A DNA stretch of 64,000 nucleotides from Paraphysoderma sedebokerense (Eukaryota > Blastocladiomycota > Physodermatomycetes > Physodermatales > Physodermataceae), in contig JAHLJZ010000012.1 in the NCBI GenBank assembly GCA_025602915.1, forward strand, positions 186,001 to 250,000, read 5' to 3'. Under the pieces are notes generated by a model. That model was given only the letters and a program-made list of their open reading frames with translations. It had not been told where the DNA came from and did no database searches. Positions 20,825 through 32,866 of the stretch are shown here, piece after piece (within the stretch, counting starts at the first letter, position 1; the number at the start of each line of letters is the position of its first letter). The translations under genes and the position numbers were made by a program.

Positions 20825-22481
20825 CTAACGCTTTTTATACAACCCAATCATATACAACACAAACATTGTAGTCACCATAAAAGGTGACCCAAACTTTAAA
20901 TAACCATGGATCCAAAGTATAAATCTATTGGAAACAGGATATTTTTTAGCTACCGCTCGGTCTGCTTTCTTAACTTCAACCGACGGAACAGCGACCGGTT
21001 TCTTAGCCGGAACGGCAACTGTAGAATTAGCTTGACTCGAAACTTTAACCGAAGAAACATGCCCAGATGTGGTAGGGGACGAACCGAGAGGAAGCCCGGA
21101 CTCGGAATCGATCAGCAGATTGGTAGAATCGAGAGGAGGAAGCTTAGCGACAAGTTTGTTAAGGTGACGGAAAGAGCCTGGCAAAGCTTTGGTAGCAACT
21201 GCAGAGCAAAAGTCAGTATTTCCGTGAGGTAAAACAACATGACAAAACTTATGCATCTCATAAAGGCACGAGTCTCAAACTTACCGAATTTCACGACACT
21301 CTTGGGGATCCACCCTTTTGGGTCGCCTAAAATGCGTAATAAAAGATGTCAGGATACCGGCAAGTTCAATCAAAGAGTTTAAGCGACTTCGTACCGTCGG
21401 CAATCTATTGAATAGGAATTAAGTATGATTGTAATGATATGAGCATATAAATGAGCCTGTCAGCAACGTACCTGAACAACTCTGGTCTTTTCCACGCCAT
21501 CTACGTTGACCGTCTCCAAAATTTGTCCGGCAATCCCCGCTTGCATTCTGACAACACCGTCGGCTTCTCTACTGGGCATGTCGTCATGATCAACGCTCTT
21601 GGTCACATTTAGCAGCCTTCCGTCGACGCTTCTACAATGAGCCATCACGACAACATCACGGGCCGAAGTAGGCCAAACAGGCTTCATTCTTATAAAAGTA
21701 CTCTTGTCAGTTGGAGATCATATACTTTAAGGAACAAACTACAACCCATACCTCATGTATTGAACTTTAGTCGAAGGTGAATATTCTTGCAATATCATTG
21801 TCTCATCAACCATCTGATCCCATTCCTTCCTCCGAGTAATATCGGCTAAGATGTTAAAAGTGGTGTACAAAGATGCATCTAAAGTAACAATAATTTTGTA
21901 GCAATGCTCAGAATTGATATGTTGGTAAACCTGAATGAATGGCAGCTCATCAACAATAAGTGTCCATTCAGGGTTAGGATTGCCGAGGTTTTCCATATCT
22001 GCCATTTTCAAGAACTTAGCGACCATTGAATCGGTTTCTGCGGCGTAAGACGGTAATTGCTGCGCTTTCGAAGAAGAAGCTACTTCATTTGAAGAAGTCG
22101 CTGATGTTTTGGCAGCTACCTTTTTCGCCATAGTGTGACTGCTTGTATCGGTGGATATATCGTTTGATGAGAGTGAGCGAATTGTCGAGGTTTGAACTCT
22201 CAATGGTTTTTCGATAAAAAGACCGGATGGATCGGGTAGTCCAAGAAGGGACCGAAATGACACAACTAGAAATAGCTGGAAAAGACAATAGTGGAGGTTG
22301 TCGAGGCCTACGCTGTCGGGCACAAGCACTGATTCATGAGATCATAATGAGTAGCTGTCACTATGAACGAAGCCTTTAAACACTTTAGAATACCTTTATC
22401 AGTAATGTAGAGCACAGACACAGGCACCAGAAGCACAAGGATGACTAGTGACTTTGGAAGCGGAGAGAAAGTTGCCTCCAT
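20825..22481 (-). CDS. Membrane-tethered START-domain lipid-transfer protein
   Basis: Six exons are proposed: 22481-22394, 22328-21752, 21688-21472, 21404-21395 (10 nt), 21326-21285 and 21198-20825, giving 435 residues in one consistent frame. Residues 10-27 are a hydrophobic anchor and a second hydrophobic stretch follows. The START domain runs from about EWTLIVDELPFIQVYQH through LADITRRKEWDQMVDET and VWPTSARDVVVMAHCR to DPKGWIPKSVVKF, which contains the family's WP-x-x-x-RD and DP-x-GW-x-P motifs. A Ser/Ala/Lys-rich linker and a C-terminal transmembrane helix (PFMVTTMFVLYMIGLY) follow. START domains bind single lipids, often sterol or phosphatidylcholine. The terminal helices suggest action at a membrane contact site; the ligand is unknown. 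Confidence 0.85.
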
Positions 22482-23094
22482 GTATTATTGAGTGGGGTGT
22501 TTGATGCAAAGACTCAAATTAGCAACGTCTCCGCGCAAACGTTGAAAATTCCTTCTCAATTGACGGGGACAATCGGCCCTTCGCAGTCTTCCTTCAATAT
22601 CGGCTTTTGCAAATATAATACTTATTGTGGTGACTGCATTAGTATTCTCCAGATATTCCAGTACTGTCTACAACTTTCCCCTCCTAATTTTAGCATGACA
22701 CTGCCCTTTACGGATGCAGCCAACATCGCCTTCTCCGTGTCCGCGGCCGCATCTATAAAAATCCCAAAGCCTTCGCATTGTAAATGAGATTGTCCAACCT
22801 AAAAAAAGGTCTCATTGGCTCATCCACAAAGCAAAAACCATGAATAGCAATTCCCAACGCTAATTGCTTCGCGGGAAAAAAAAAATCACCAGACCCATTT
22901 TTCCGGTTACACAAGTGGAAAAAAAATCATCACGACAGGGATATAGCCTGGCCATCCCCACTGCGAGGTAGATGAGGCCATTTCATTTCCTTCCCTTCCT
23001 TAGATCCCCTTCATCCTCATCCTCAACTTTTACGTATTTATCCTCAAGATATTCTTTCTCTATTAGATATTTAAAATCAATACCCCATAGAAAA
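22482..23094. other. Divergent intergenic region with a minus-strand coding-like fragment
   Basis: Contains promoters for the START gene and NMA111. Between about 22620 and 22800 on the minus strand a frame reads CEGFGIFIDAAADTEKAM and continues to KLGGESC before meeting a stop. The composition is protein-like but unrecognised, and there is no start. Poly-A tracts near 22880 and 22920 are the only other feature. Confidence 0.35.
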
Positions 23095-26000
23095 ATGACA
23101 TCCCTAATATTTGAAGACGACTCCTTCAATGCGGCCACAACGGCAATGAACGCTGTGGACCAAAAATCCACCATTTCTCACTCAAAGATTCCGACCGCAA
23201 CACCCTCTGCAAATGACGACAAATGGAATGCAGTAATTGAAAAGGCCATCGAAAGCATCGTCAGCATCAAGTATTGTGTGACTTCCTACTTTGACTCGTA
23301 TAAACCCGGGCGATACTCTGCAACGGTAAGTGTTCTTTATCTTCTAGTTAAGAACATATCCAATAGTCTTCAATATGGAGCATTCTATGTGCAACAACTG
23401 CAACTGAGTTGAATAAACCAAATCTAACGTATTCCTTTTACTCTTTGCGCGGTTGTATTTCTCTGATTTTAGGGTTTCATCGTTGATGTCGACAACGCCT
23501 TAATCTTGACCAATAAACACGTTTGTACTGATGCTCCTTGGATGGGAAAGGTATCATTTAGAAACTCCGAGGAAGTGGATGCCCGAGTAGTGTATAGAGG
23601 TATGTGAACGCAGGCATCTTTAGGTCTAGTCGCGTCAATGGAGAGACTTGCTCACCTTAAACCCTAATCTATTTCCGCTTCAGATCCAATTCATGACTTC
23701 GGTATCTTGCAATTCGACAAGGCTAGTGTGAAATTCCAAAAACTAGCTTCAATCCCATTGTGTCCTGAAGATGCCAAAATCAGTATGGAAGTAAAAGTGC
23801 CAGGTGCAGACGCTGGTGAAAAGCTCAGTATATTGAGCGGTATTATAGGTATGTGATTGCATGTCTGAAAGAATTCAATCATAATTCCGTCTTAATTCAT
23901 TATTTTGCAGCTCGCCTTGACCGCCCTTGTGCAAATTATGGAGCGGCCACGTATTCGGATATGAATACTTTTTACATTCAGGTATGCTGATATTGACTTG
24001 AAATACTGTGAATTTATACATTCTTCTAAACATTGGTATTAGGCGAGCTCAAATACATCCGGTGGTTCCAGTGGTTCCCCAGTCATAAACAGCGCAGGAA
24101 AGTGTGTTGCTCTCAACGCAGGTAAAGTCTCATCGTTGGTTCCGCATTCTAATTTCGACCTAACAAAATCTTGCGACAGGTGGAAGCACCGTTTCGGCGT
24201 CATCTTTCTTTTTGCCACTTCATCGAGTGAAACGAGCGGTGGATATGTTGGCGCAAGGACAAAGACATGTTCCTCGCGGGACTGTCCAAGTTGAGTTTGT
24301 GTAAGTTGACTCGCTGCATCTAAAGATCTGTATTATTTGACGCTTAACATGTCTCTCAGTCAAAAAACCTACGACGATTGTCGTCGGCTTGGTCTCCCCA
24401 TTGACCTCGAAACAGACTTTAGAAAACAGCATCCTCATTTGAACGGTATTTTGAGCATTAAAAAAGTCATTCCTAATGGCCCTGCCCATCAGCTCCTGAA
24501 ATCTGGAGATCTATTGATCTACGTCGACGACAAACCTACAAATCACTTCGTGGATCTCGCAGAGATAATGGATTCAAACGTTAACAAACCCGTTCGTTTC
24601 ACCGTTTTACGAAACTCTCAACTTATTGAATACGAAATCACGATTCAAGATCTTCACAGTATCACGCCGTCATCTTACCTTAGTTTTGGCAATGACATTT
24701 TTCATCCCCTTTCGTATAACCTTGCACGATCCTATTTACATCCTGTCGGCGGAGTGTTTGTTGCAGCCGCTTGCGGTAACTTCGGTACTGCTGGGATCCC
24801 TTCCCATGCAATGATTGTAGCTGTTAACCATAGAAGAGTCGCCAATATGGAAGATTTGGTTCAGGTTTTGAGCGAACTGAGTGATGGTGAACGTGTGCCA
24901 GTCCGGTATTACAACTTGTCCAAGAAGAATGTGGAGCTGGTCAAAATTGTTACAGTCGACAGAAATTGGAACTCCGCAAAAATTGTTACACGTGATGGTG
25001 AGTATATTCTTAATGCTTTATTGGTGAAAAAGAAAATATGCTAATTTCAGTCATGCAGATGTGACTGGTCTTTGGTACTCTAAGCTGTTACCGCCTCCAA
25101 AACCAGCTACTGAGTCGAAGCTTCCGAAATCCGTTGTTTTCCACAACATTACTCCTAACTCCAAGTACCGCTCAATTGCGAGACAACTTACCCCAAGTTT
25201 TGTCTATGTTGAATATCGCTCCGGGTTTGGAACTGACGGAGTCCTTGTCCGTTATGTAAGTAGTTAATCTTTATATCGTCGACCTCGGTAAGTTCATTGA
25301 CGTTGAAATATTGTAGGCTGAAGGGCTTGGATTCATTCTTTCGACGGAACATGGGATTGTGGTCACCGACCGTTCATCTGTTCCATCGTTATTGGGGAGA
25401 GTGTCTATTACCGTAGCCAACCAAGCAATCGTTTCGGCTACACCTATCTTCATTCACCCTTTGCACAATTTGGTGTATTTGAAATATGACCCGAGTCAAC
25501 TGACTCATATCGACTTAGTCGAGTTGCCCATTTCCGATACACCACTTCATGCTGGCGACAAAGCTTACTTGGTGTCTCAATGCACCAAAACTCATCTTAC
25601 ACACGTTCACAAAACCATTGTGAAATACCAGGGCTTTTCCTTTTTCTCCGATATCAATCCACCACAACATCGAACGATTAATGCAAGTGATACGATTCAT
25701 CTCATGAATGCTTACACCAATGAATCTGGAGTTTTGTCTGACAAGCAGGGGAGAGCTCAAGCATTATGGCTTTATCATTCCCCGTGCAACAGGTTTGAGA
25801 TTTGTGTTATGACAGACATTTTGCCATGCCATGCATCTAACTGATATTGATTAGCGTTACCGGAACACCGATTTCCACAGTCACTGAAATTCTCGATTCT
25901 TTGGTTAAAGGTGTCACACCATACTTTCATACACTTGAATTAGAATGTATTGAAACTTATTTCTGGAAGGCAAAATCGATGGGATTGTCTGATGAATGGG

Positions 26001-27109
26001 TTAACAGAATCTTTGAGAAGTCCAATGGTGAAAAATATAGTGTGGTTGCCGCAAGACGTGTATTGAGTGGCAGTGAAAGCTGCAAAGTCGTACATGAAGG
26101 AGATTTGATTTTGGCCATCGATGACGAAGTCGTGAGTGGTGTCAAAGATTTAGTTTGGATGAAAGAAAACGAAGAGGTAGAAAAAGAGACTGTTCAATTG
26201 GTAAGCCTTTCTCCTCCCATGCCATGTTTCGAAAATCTAAGTCTAATATTCATATTGTGCCTCATTAGACTTTATTCCGCGACGGTCAAGAGTTGAACGC
26301 GATTGTCCCTGTTGTAAGTTTGACTTCCATGCCAAAAGTCTCTGCAGTTCACTGGGCTGGCGTTATCGTTCAAGGTAAGGAACTATAGATCTTTTTCTTG
26401 TCTTTATCTTCCAAATCTCACCAAATATTGCCATTCAATAGCCGCGCATCGACCGCTTCGCTTTTATGTGAAGCATGTTCCCGACGGTGTTTACATTTCT
26501 GTTCTGTACACCGGCTCCCCCGCTCATCGACGTGGACTTTCAGCTTGTCACATCATTACCGAAGTGAACGGTAAATCCACTCCAACTCTTGAAGCCTTCC
26601 TTGAAGCCGTCGAACTCAACCGTGAGGATATCCCTCATATCAACTTTTCCAATGGAGGTTGGATGAACGAAACTCAAATCGAAGGTGGCACTGCTGCTCC
26701 GGAAGGTTCGACAACAATCGCGCAAGTCAGCGACCAACTGAAAACCAAAAATGGACCTAGTGTCGAAACACTCAGAGAAATGGTGGAATCATTGGAGATT
26801 CCTTCTGGTTCGGCCGAAGATTTCAATGATCTAAGCGACGATTTTGAATCTGAGACCAAAGTATCGCTCAATTCGAATGAAGATTGTGATGAAGATATCG
26901 TTATTGAGTCCGAACGCAAATTAAAGACAGCAGTTGATCAGAGAGCCGTCGAAACCGAAGTTTCTACGTTCGAACCAACATTAACTTCACCAGGATGGAA
27001 GCCTAAGAAAAGTTTCAAAGTCACTATGGTATCGTTAGAAGGAGTGACTAAAGTGGTGACAGTAGAAGTAGATGATCATTATTTCAGCCCTTTTGCTGTT
27101 GTTGGTTAA
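23095..27109 (+). CDS. NMA111: Nma111-type nuclear serine protease (tandem HtrA/PDZ)
   Basis: Twelve exons give 1074 residues: 23095-23325, 23473-23599, 23684-23848, 23911-23981, 24043-24121, 24180-24300, 24360-24997, 25059-25255, 25317-25792, 25855-26200, 26269-26374 and 26442-27109. The trypsin-like N-terminal unit has the triad in TNKHV (His), DPIHDFG (Asp) and GGSSGSPV (Ser). PDZ domains follow (around KTYDDCRRLGL to KPVRFTVLR, and again). A second, degenerate protease unit around GLGFILSTEHGIVVTD keeps the fold without the triad, as in yeast Nma111, which is nuclear and pro-apoptotic. The final part is an acidic low-complexity tail of the Ser/Asp type. The ATG at 23095 is preferred; the frame is open upstream, but that extension is a low-complexity Ser/Phe stretch. 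Confidence 0.93.
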
Positions 27110-27457
27110 GAGATTTTAGAATGATTTCTATATGAGAGCCATCTGTTTGTCGATATGTACCTTATTTAACATCAGGCTTCCTGATGCGTTGTCCAATATC
27201 CTAATTTTGTTTTGTGCACTTGAGTGACTGTCGTGAGATGTTAATTAATTCTTTGCTTATATCATAAGAAATCTTGATTGTATTGTATATATTAACAACG
27301 GTATTCAATAATATACATCATTCTCGCTGAAATCAGTAGCTCTGTCCTACATTGCGAGTCGAATAGTTACAAAGCAGGAGACCGCAATTTGAATGTTATA
27401 ATAGTATTTAGGATCAGAACATTTATTTGTGATTAGCGCCATGGAATCATTTGGACT
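27110..27457. other. Convergent 3' region between NMA111 and the GCP4 gene
   Basis: About 350 bp of AT-rich sequence without coding signal; it presumably holds both transcript ends. Confidence 0.5.
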
Positions 27458-30400
27458 TCAGTAACCTCTCAAATCTAAATCTCGTTCTCTTTCCCATGGT
27501 TCTCGAGGTTCGTCTATGTCACCATATGGATAAGTTGATTGATTTTCGATATAGTCGTCGGTTGCTTGATCTCGAGGTTCGAGGTCTGGATTCTCAAAAT
27601 CAAATTTCCGAAGTTTGTAATCTGAACCGACTGAATAAAATTTGTTCATGTCGAGCTATTTACCACGAATCAGCCGACAATAGAAAGTGAGAATTAGTGA
27701 TCACGAATTCAAGGAAGTGATGAGACAGCGGAAAGTAAAATGTACCCTAATCAGCAAGGATTCTACACTTCCTCGACTTGTGACTCCACTCGTAATCATT
27801 TGCCCGCCCCGGATACCGTTTAATGTAAGATAGAAAAACTTCGCTTGCTTATTAAAATCCTAAAATTAAAGAAGTTAGAAAAGGATTTCGGTAATTTTGA
27901 TTATGGGTTAACTCAACATACAGATCCGATCCGATCCAATTCCACCCAGCCTTGCTCTTCATCGGCTAAGTTCAATTCACTCAAAGTCTTAACCACTCCT
28001 TCTACCATAACGAGTCCACCGGTTTTCAAATCGCCGGTATCATCTTCGAGATTGCCCTGTCCAACTCGCTCTTCGGATCTTAAAATATCCAACCGTTGTC
28101 TACCAATTCCTAAATCCTGATCTATTCCTTCCCATTTCTTATACTCGTCCTTCGCTGCAACCCTATTGACAACACCGACAAACTTATCTATGAGGCAACA
28201 CAGCGACGACACTGTATCTCGTAGTAACTTGGCCCTGTCCGTTAACCATAGACTACCACACAAGTGATCAATAAACTGAGAATGTGCCATCTGCAACTTT
28301 CCGAAATCTCGGGACTCGACTGAGTTAGAGTTGATTGAGGAAATAAATGAGACATAAGACGACTCAATAATATCGATCTGGATCCAGGACTCCAGGTTTG
28401 TTATCCACGATTCCATGTGGGATCGGTTGTTCCAGATTGTACGGAATAACTTCATTTCATTTGTGTCAATGGAAAGTGACGAAATTTTTTGCTTATAGCG
28501 GGTAAGCGCAAAATGTAACTGTTGCAGTCTCATATGGGTTTGTCGGATGTAGAGAAGGAACGCGGATATCTTTTGGTACCTATTTGGGTCGCGTAATACG
28601 AAGTAATATAAATGAGAAAAGCGAGGATGAAAGGACGAACAGAAGGAACACTTACTTTCTCATGTCTTTGGGAGTAAATATCAAATTTAACGGCCATTTG
28701 ATGTTACAGATCAAGTCTAGCGGTTCACCAAACCACAAAAATTTCTCAGTGTCATTGTCGAGATTGATCCTCTCGGATGGTGAATCTTCATTGTTGTCGC
28801 GGTTACTCTTTGGTAAAATACCTGCAGCGTCCGGAAATGTAAACCGGAAATTCCGTAAAGCCGGATCGTCTTCCGCTGTAGTCCCGAGAGAAGCTCGTCG
28901 AAGGAGAGCATTCAATTCTACCAAAATCTATGAGTTGAGCAGGTTCGACAGGTATGAACAAATTGATAGTATCTACCGTAATCGCTTGCATTGGTGAGAC
29001 GTTTTCTCATCTTGAATTTGAATAGTTCAGCTTCTCTGAGAACCGTATGCCAAAAGTCGCCTTTCCCAAGAAGAAAGTATGATCTAAAAGACTGCACACC
29101 ACGTTAATATTCAAAACAATTATTTGGAAGACAGTGTTTTCAGACAAACCTCTAATACTGCTGGTACACCCTCTTCACGAACCACGACCTGCCAGAGGGC
29201 GTTGGCGTAATCTTTACGTAGCTGCTCCAGAGTGGTTTCGATATGAATAGTGTTGATGTCAGCAGAGGTTGACATAGCCGTTAACAACTGGATGTGTTGG
29301 GCTCGTAATTCTTCGGGTAAATGAACTATGAGAAAAAAATGAATGATAAGCGCTTTCATGCACCATTCAAAGTAGACGTATACCAACCACTGTTACGAGA
29401 ACTTGCTTGAATTGTTCCACACGCTTTTCCGATAAAGAATATCGTTTCTGCCAATTGCGGGCGAATAAAAGAAGGGATATAGGCTTTGTCTATAGCGTGA
29501 TGGGTATTGCTGAGCGAATAAATTGTATTTAATAATATATCTTTAACATCTTGAACGATAATAAAACTTACTTTAAGCCATAGCTTCCCCGGTCTTGTGG
29601 AATTTCTTTCAGATTCTATGTTACGGTTATCAGCGATTTAATCGGATAGGAAAAAGTCAACGCGAAGGATGTATACCTGAGCAGAGGGGCTCTTATCCTC
29701 TTTAATAAAAAATTCAGACTGAGGGTCGAATAATTGCCCATAAATACACCAAGTTGTGACATGTTTGAAAAACGCCGCCTTTAACGGCAGTAATATCCTT
29801 CATAAACAAGTCAGTCACTTCACGCAGAATTCTAGTGAAGGTATTAACGAACCGTCCGAAGACTTCTCGCTCTTGTCCACTGCAACCCAACCATGTCTTG
29901 TACACAGCATCCAGGACTTTACATCCGTGATAATCCTCAATTGATGATGTTAATTTATTCTTGAAATTGTAAAGGACTCGCAGGGTTGACGAGTGCTGGT
30001 GAAATAGGAACAGTTGACAAAATAGTTAACATAAGGTTGAAATAGAATGCATGAAAATACAGCCGGAAGTACAATCTATACCGGATCCACTTGTGTTTTA
30101 ATCCAGCCTAATGAGACTCTTCCCAATTGCTCTTCCTCGCCTCTCAAAATCTTCTCTTCTAAACTTAAAATGGTCGTTCTATAGTCGTCGAGAACTGATT
30201 CTACGGCCACTCTGAAGGTGTATAAATAGATCGGGACAGTGCTGCTGTTGTCTATTTCCTCTGTACCAGCCCAATCAACCAACTGACTGTACCACCAACC
30301 ACATTGAGCAAGCTGATCAAGAACGGATCGTTCGGATTTGTGTAGGAATGGGAAGTCCTGGCGGACGGCCAACGTATTCGGAGTCAATGGAGGGGGTGGG

Positions 30401-30459
30401 TGGGGCAGGAAGATTGATGATGGATGGCCAAGCAATACTAAAAGCAATTCGTGGAGCAT
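27458..30459 (-). CDS. Gamma-tubulin complex component 4 (GCP4) homologue
   Basis: Eleven exons in phase, 776 residues: 30459-30082, 29995-29853, 29797-29677, 29615-29572, 29509-29388, 29325-29150, 29091-28977, 28917-28656, 28579-27922, 27859-27746 and 27655-27458. Family marks are the start MLHELLLVLLGHPSSIF, then DFPFLHKSERSVLDQL, HGCKVLDAVYKT, VTTWCIYGQLFDPQSEFFI, YIPSFIRPQLAETIFFIG, FLLGKGDFW and the GRIP2 signature WPLNLIFTPKDMRKY. The end LLIRLDMNKFYS matches the GCP4 LLLRLDYNKYY region, followed by a charged tail. GCP4 belongs to the gamma-tubulin ring complex that nucleates microtubules at the spindle pole body. Intron 2 uses donor GTTCGT. Confidence 0.93.
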
Positions 30460-31080
30460 TTTTGGTGATTCCTAACGTCAAGAAGCGAAATCTTGAGAAA
30501 TCGTGAGAGTGGGAAGGCCGCGCTGCAATGTCATTTTACCTCGAATTAAAGCCCGAAGATCCATTTATCCTGCGATATTTAAAGCCTATGTATTCCTCAT
30601 TATGTATTATGATCCAAAGCTACACTATTGATCTAATAATGTCTCTCGATATGCTGCCGTGAAAGGTGTTAAATACTAGGTACTTCCCAGGGGTGTTGCT
30701 AGTCAATAACCGACGGCAAATGCTGGCCACTCTGCATCCTTTTCATTGCAGTCTGTTTGTGACTGCTTACAAGATACATGATTCAGCAACTCCGTAATGC
30801 TGGCAGGAAATTAGGAATTACTAACTATCTATTATATAATAATCAGCGTCAAGTCAAGTCAAGTCGGGATAACCTCGTCTCGTGTAGAGAGGAATGACAG
30901 CAGAACACCGACAGCATTATTACCGGAGGGAATTCGGACGAAATACAATTTCGCATCCAAGAATTACTACAGCCTTGACGTATGGATGCCACTCATTAGA
31001 AATTTCCGTAGTTCTTCACCTGACGACGTTAACGGCGGTAGCTCCGAATATATAAAAAGTCAGCGACCCTTTCGAGACGA
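30460..31080. other. Divergent promoter region, GCP4 homologue and membrane protein
   Basis: 620 bp without coding signal. A short direct repeat CAAGTCAAGTCAAGTC lies near 30850. The TATA-like element is listed separately. Confidence 0.5.
31048..31058 (+). promoter_or_regulatory. TATA-like element
   Basis: ATATATAAAAAG lies about 25-30 bp before the ATG at 31081. It is a good TATA sequence but very close to the start codon, so either the 5' leader is very short or translation starts downstream. Confidence 0.35.
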
Positions 31081-32758
31081 ATGCGCATTGCGATAGGTGT
31101 TGTTCGGGCTATCCTTGAAGTTGTGGTGACTACAACTCTGTCTTGCATCGTCGGAGTCTTCTTTGCATTCGGCCTTCATCCTTACGCTCTCGCAAACTAC
31201 AATACTATTGATGCGTTTCCGCTTTCAGTCAGACTGCTATTATTTCAGGCTTTTCCGTGCTTCCTAGTCACTGTATGTCAACTTCGGCCCTTCTACAAGA
31301 ATTTTCCCAAAATATTTCATGCAAAGGATAAATTTTCATGGGGAATTGTAGTATTTAGTGCCATTTATTGCTTCTCATTCAACTCTAGTATTGTCTTTTT
31401 CCGTAATTCAATTATTTGGTACGACTTCAGCAAGTATTTTAGGTTTGGGTATGGGTTGCTTCTCGTGTGTTTTCCACTACTCTGCCGATGGAGACTCTAC
31501 TTCGCCCACAAAACTTTAAACGCTGCAAATACATCAAATGGAAGGTTAAGTGGGAATGATGGAAGTTTGGCAGAATTCAATGAATGTTATCAAATTTTTA
31601 CCAATGATACCCCGGTCGGTTTTACGGTTACGGCGATAATTCTTTGGTCAGCCGCTGGGTTATATTATTTCGAACTTGGTTTCTGGAGTGTTCCTATTAC
31701 CTACATTATATTGTTATTTGCCATGTATTATTTCTACCGAGATTTTAAGACCATGTCTGACCTTCAAAAGACTCATTCAGTTGGAACACTAACACCGCTG
31801 TCTCAAGTTGCTCAAAGATTTCGGCCGAACTTTTGGTACTGCGTGGCACACGGGGCTGCGTTCTTTGTTCTGATTGTCTTAGCTCAAGTTTATGTGAACA
31901 CTTTATGCGCATTTTCCAAATCTCCATGGAGCGAATGCATCAGCTATTACGCGAAACGCGACCCAAATTTGTCAACTTATGAGCAGCTATTTATCAAGAT
32001 ATCTTTCAGATTTTGGGCCAGTCTGGTTACTACGTTTCTAGAAATTGGTGCAATATTTGCGTACAAAGATGGCAACTACCTCCATAACAGTTACTTTTGG
32101 CGTCACAGTGAAGATTTAGTGGTTTCCATTGGATTTGTGACAACCGACAGTGTTTCAGTAATAGTGATATTAGCAGTAATCAATCAAATCGTTATGATTG
32201 TGAAGGCAAGTTAGAATATCCAATCTCGTATTTCTTCGATCATAGAGTGCTAATGTTTTGACTGCAGGATGCAGGTTTCATCGACGACATAATTTTTTGG
32301 TAACGCATAAGTCGTTACCCTACAGTCGTGTACATACTCGCAGCAATACTCTGTCAGTAGTTGAAGAAGTACGAAACCAAGCAATACGAGCTAAACTAAA
32401 TTATGTTTCAAGGCTCTCAGCGATCACCACGATCGGAACTATTGCAATGGTGAACTGGCTTTCGGGCGGTAGTGAAAACGTATGGGAGCGCGAAATAACG
32501 AGTAAAGTCGTTATCATGGTTACAGTAATATTTCTCCAGATTATAGTGACTAGGTGGGTCATTTTAGTGATATACCAATGGAAGAAGAGACGAGTGCTTG
32601 GGAATTCTATTGTGTCCAATTCGACGAAAAAAGTGGATAATGTCGACTTTGAAATTAATGACTGGAGAGTTATCGCAAATTGGAAGCGTTATTTGTTCAT
32701 CACAAACATAACGGCAATGTTTTTGGTTATCGTTGATATTAAGCACATACCATTGTAA
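31081..32758 (+). CDS. Polytopic membrane protein of unknown function
   Basis: Exons 31081-32209 and 32268-32758 (58-bp intron, donor GTTAGA, phase 1) encode 539 residues. About eight to nine hydrophobic helices alternate with short loops (for example LEVVVTTTLSCIVGVFFAFG, SWGIVVFSAIYCFSF, FWYCVAHGAAFFVLIVLA and VVIMVTVIFLQIIVTRW). A soluble loop around residues 150-175 and a second around the splice junction (RVHTRSNTLSVVEEVRNQ) are cytosolic candidates. I do not recognise a transporter or receptor signature. The arrangement could be a divergent seven-helix receptor with extra helices, but nothing specific shows it. Confidence 0.8.
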
Positions 32759-32866
32759 AGTACATAGACAGGGAAGCTGCCCCGGGAAAATTATGAAGAG
32801 AATCGCAGCTTCGGTGCAAGTAATGCGCCTTGAATAGAAGTTAGTCCAATTAATCATAAGCTTCTC

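Noticed and set aside
30846-30866. CAAGT repeats as a regulatory array.
   Set aside because: Only three to four copies of a 5-mer; likely simple slippage.
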